From assembly GCA_036583965.1 (NCBI GenBank), contig JAZBQD010000019.1:15701585-15765584 (forward strand): a DNA stretch of 64,000 nucleotides, written 5' to 3'. The stretch comes from Prunella strophiata. Taxonomy: Eukaryota > Chordata > Aves > Passeriformes > Prunellidae. The notes beneath the pieces are model-generated. The model had not been told where the DNA came from, did not search any database, and saw only the letters and a list, made by a program, of their open reading frames with translations. Shown here in pieces: positions 61,591-64,000 of this stretch; the first letter of the stretch is position 1, and every line of letters begins with the position of its first letter. Position numbers and translations under genes: made by a program.

Positions 61591-63009
61591 TTCCCCTGAG
61601 CTGCTGCTGCCTGGCTGCAGCCAGCACCCTGCCCTGCCCACCCCAGGCTGCAGTGCCCGGGGCTGGGGAAAGGAGTCCCTCCAGCTGTAAAGGCTTTTGG
61701 GGAAAAAGGGGCACAATAATGCTGTGAACACCAAAGACATGATACCAGCCAGTGTAACAGAGGGATTTGGAATTAGGCACTCTGGTCAGGCAGTTAATAG
61801 AAGTGAAAAGCATTTCAGTAAAGTAGTTCTGTGAGTTCTGGCTGGAGCCTGACTGACTGAGGCCATGCCTTGTGACAGGCACTAGGGCTGCTCAGAGCTG
61901 GGCCTAGCCCTGGGTGCAAGGCTGTGTTCATTTTCCCATCAGGGCAGATATGTTCAGTACCCAGCATTCCCAGGCTGCAGTTTCCCTGCCAACTATTCCA
62001 GCTGACTGTTCGTTACACCTGTGTCTCAGCAACAAGTGCAATGGCTAAAGTTCAGGAATGTCATGTGGCCACTTGCCTGGTCCCACTCTGGTGCACAAGG
62101 GCAGAATACTGTGGGTTACATCCTGACACAGAGCACAGGTGCCTTAGGAGAGAGAGAACTGTATGGTCCCACATGTTAATTACTGACACCTTCACTCCCA
62201 CACCCAGGAAGATGAGTTCTAGGAGCTTCCTAAATTAGACAATTTTAACATTTTTTCTTACAGGCTGTCACTTTGCAACAGTGCTTCTAAGCCTGCCAGC
62301 CTCAGAGGAGAGAGGATGCCTGATGTCTCTTTGCTAAGGGGAGGCTTTCTGCATTGGAAGGGGAGACTTGGGGCTGGGTCCCTTCAGGTGGACCCTGCTT
62401 CAGTACAGGCTGATGCCAGGAATGGACAGTGCTCAGGGTCAGTTCTGGCCCTGTGCTCTGCAACTGGAGCCTCAGGAATTCTACATTTGAACTCACTCCT
62501 TCCATCACTGCTATATTTTCTCAAGCACAGCAAGGCTGGCCATAAAGCATTTTTGTGATCACTGGGGCCTTTCACTGCTTTTTTATTTCCTGTGGAAGAC
62601 ACAACTGCCTTTGGGTACCCTTTCCCCCACTTCTTCAGTGAATTACAGAAAATGCAACACAGAGGGAAACACGACCCTGTCCTGCCCTGAACTGTACTTG
62701 CCAGCAGGCTGCAATCCCTTGTTTCACACCTGGGTCAGGTAGAAACAAAGGTCTAGGAATCCTAGAGTAGCCCCCACTGTACACCTTGGTGGCTTGGCTA
62801 ACAGGTCATCACTGGGCTCCCTGTGTCTGCCTGGATCGAGGATGGAAACAGTACAGAAGCACCAAGAGAAAACAAGACAGTACACAGTGAACAGTTCTTT
62901 TAATCTTTTTATATTGTAGTTAGATGTGCAGTTACAGCTCCTGTAACAGTTGCTACCAAAAAAAGAGCATGTACAATACCCAGAGTTAAATTAAAAAGCA
63001 GAGAGGAAA
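61580..63009. other. Intergenic sequence downstream of BTBD7
   Basis: Mixed composition without coding signal. The small open frames on both strands are not recognisable. The minus-strand poly(A) candidates at 62582-62587 and 62899-62904 are the only features. Confidence 0.5.
62899..62904 (-). terminator. Candidate poly(A) signal of a convergent gene (possibly UBR7)
   Basis: ATTAAA on the minus strand, followed in the minus direction by a GT-rich stretch (TGTTCACTGTGTACTG). Upstream minus-strand sequence is T- and A-rich and 3'UTR-like. In mammals the convergent neighbour of BTBD7 is UBR7. No UBR7 coding sequence is visible to the window end, so the assignment is synteny-based. A second minus-strand AATAAA is at 62582-62587. 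Confidence 0.3.
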
Positions 63010-63653
63010 GGGCCCTGGGGTCGATGACACATGGAGCAGGAGTCAGCAGTGCCCTGGCAGCCTGGAGGGCCACCCATGTCCTGGGGTGCATCAGGCCCAG
63101 CATCCCCAGCTGGGTAAGGGAGGGGATTGTCCCACTCTGCACCGACCTCACCTCGAGCCCTGGGGGCAGTTCTGGGCACCACAGTATAAAATAGATACAA
63201 AGCTGTCAGACAGTGTCCAAAGGAGGGCCAGGAGGACCTTGAAGGGCCTGGAGAAGAAGCTGTGTGAGGAGCAACTGAGGTCACTTGGTCTGTTCAGCCT
63301 GGGGGAGACTGAGGGGAGACCCCAGTGCAGTTACAGCTTCTGTGAGGGGAGGAGAAGGGGCAGACACTGATCTCTGCTCTGTGGTGCCCAGTGACAGGAC
63401 TGAGGGAATGGCCTGAAGCTGTGTCAGGGGCAGTTTAGGCTGGTATCAGAGAAAGGTTTCTCACCCAGAGGGTGGTTGGGCACTGACAGGCTCCCAGGGT
63501 CCCAGCAGGAGCCTGACAGAGCTCCAGAAGCGCTGGACAGCGCTCTCAGGCACAGGGTGTGACTCTGGGGTGTGCTCCTGTGCAGGGCCAGGAGTTGGGC
63601 TTGGTGATCCTGATGGGTCCCTTCCAACTCAGCATAGTCTATGTTCTATGAAA
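63010..63653 (+). mobile_element. CR1 LINE fragment downstream of BTBD7 (left edge approximate)
   Basis: The longest CR1 copy here, about 640 bp, with CTGGAGAAGAAGCTGTGTGA, TCACTTGGTCTGTTCAGCCT, the CTCACCCAGAGGGTGGTTGG block and a TCCCTTCCAACTCAGCATAG end followed by TTCTATGA. It is fairly GC-rich and less degenerate than the intronic copies, suggesting a younger insertion. No intact reverse transcriptase ORF is present. Confidence 0.88.
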
Positions 63654-64000
63654 CTCCTCAGCTGAGCATCTATGCTAAACTACTGTTTGTAAATAAAATG
63701 GTCAGAAACAGTTAATAGTGAGAATGATAAAAGTCTACCTTTGCTTTTCAAAAACCATTAACATGGAAAAGCAGAAGAGTACCCCATGATATAGAAATCC
63801 TCAAAAACTAGAACTTTAATGTATGTTTTGGGGTCTAACTACATTAGGCTCCAAACTTACAAAATCTTAATTTTTAACTGCAGCTAAGTGTAGTCTTAAA
63901 AGTCAGTGAAACATCTCCTGTCCCATGATTATCACAGTGGTTATAAAAAGAACATTCCATACTGTAGCAAAATATCAGGATGCTGCAGTGTTTTCAGCAA

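Noticed and set aside
1..64000. tRNA, rRNA, CRISPR or bacterial-type operon structure
   Set aside because: No cloverleaf with a GGTTCGA-type T loop, no regularly spaced short repeats with unique spacers, and no closely packed genes were seen. The window is a single intron-rich vertebrate gene.

Overview
This window is vertebrate nuclear DNA, most likely from a bird. The dispersed repeats I can recognise are all CR1-type LINE fragments ending near ATTCTATGA. I see no Alu, L1 or B-type SINEs. The introns are AT-rich and poor in repeats, and the one CpG island is sharply GC-rich. A non-avian reptile cannot be excluded from sequence alone.

One protein-coding gene dominates: BTBD7 (BTB/POZ domain-containing 7) on the plus strand, complete from a CpG-island non-coding first exon (ending 9648) to a canonical poly(A) signal at 61554-61559. 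I resolved ten coding exons: 28660-28741, 33768-34847, 43841-44049, 45211-45286, 47542-47702, 48004-48147, 49979-50169, 53440-53618, 54231-54665 and 56595-57410. All have GT-AG introns and compatible phases. They encode about 1123 residues: a possible N-myristoylation start, two BTB domains, a BACK region and a long Pro/Ser-rich tail. The one flaw is a single extra C in exon 8 (50024-50025), which breaks the frame. Because every downstream exon stays intact and conserved, I read it as a probable consensus error.

Layout. Positions 1-7554 are non-coding, with three CR1 3' ends in a row at about 1190-1763. Positions 7555-9433 hold a compound repeat: a roughly 240-bp direct duplication, each copy followed by a very GC-rich 18/19-nt minisatellite. 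The second array stops only about 100 bp from the probable BTBD7 transcription start. Positions 9434-10200 are the CpG-island promoter, exon 1 and the start of intron 1. Intron 1 is 18.9 kb. The spliced 5' leader carries four short upstream ORFs. The coding exons run from 28.6 to 57.4 kb, with CR1 fragments in introns 3, 5 and 10. The 3'UTR is about 4.1 kb. Beyond it, 61.6-64 kb holds a minus-strand poly(A)-signal candidate and a CR1 copy; by mammalian gene order the convergent neighbour would be UBR7.

By the same synteny, UNC79 should be transcribed divergently from the same CpG island, which would place the minisatellite at its 5' end. No UNC79 coding exon is visible here. I found no tRNA, rRNA, CRISPR or intact mobile-element ORF. 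The long open frames across the minisatellite are composition artefacts. I did not find a convincing novel gene system. The items most worth checking are the promoter-proximal repeat and its duplicated flank, the exon 8 indel and the uORF-dense leader.
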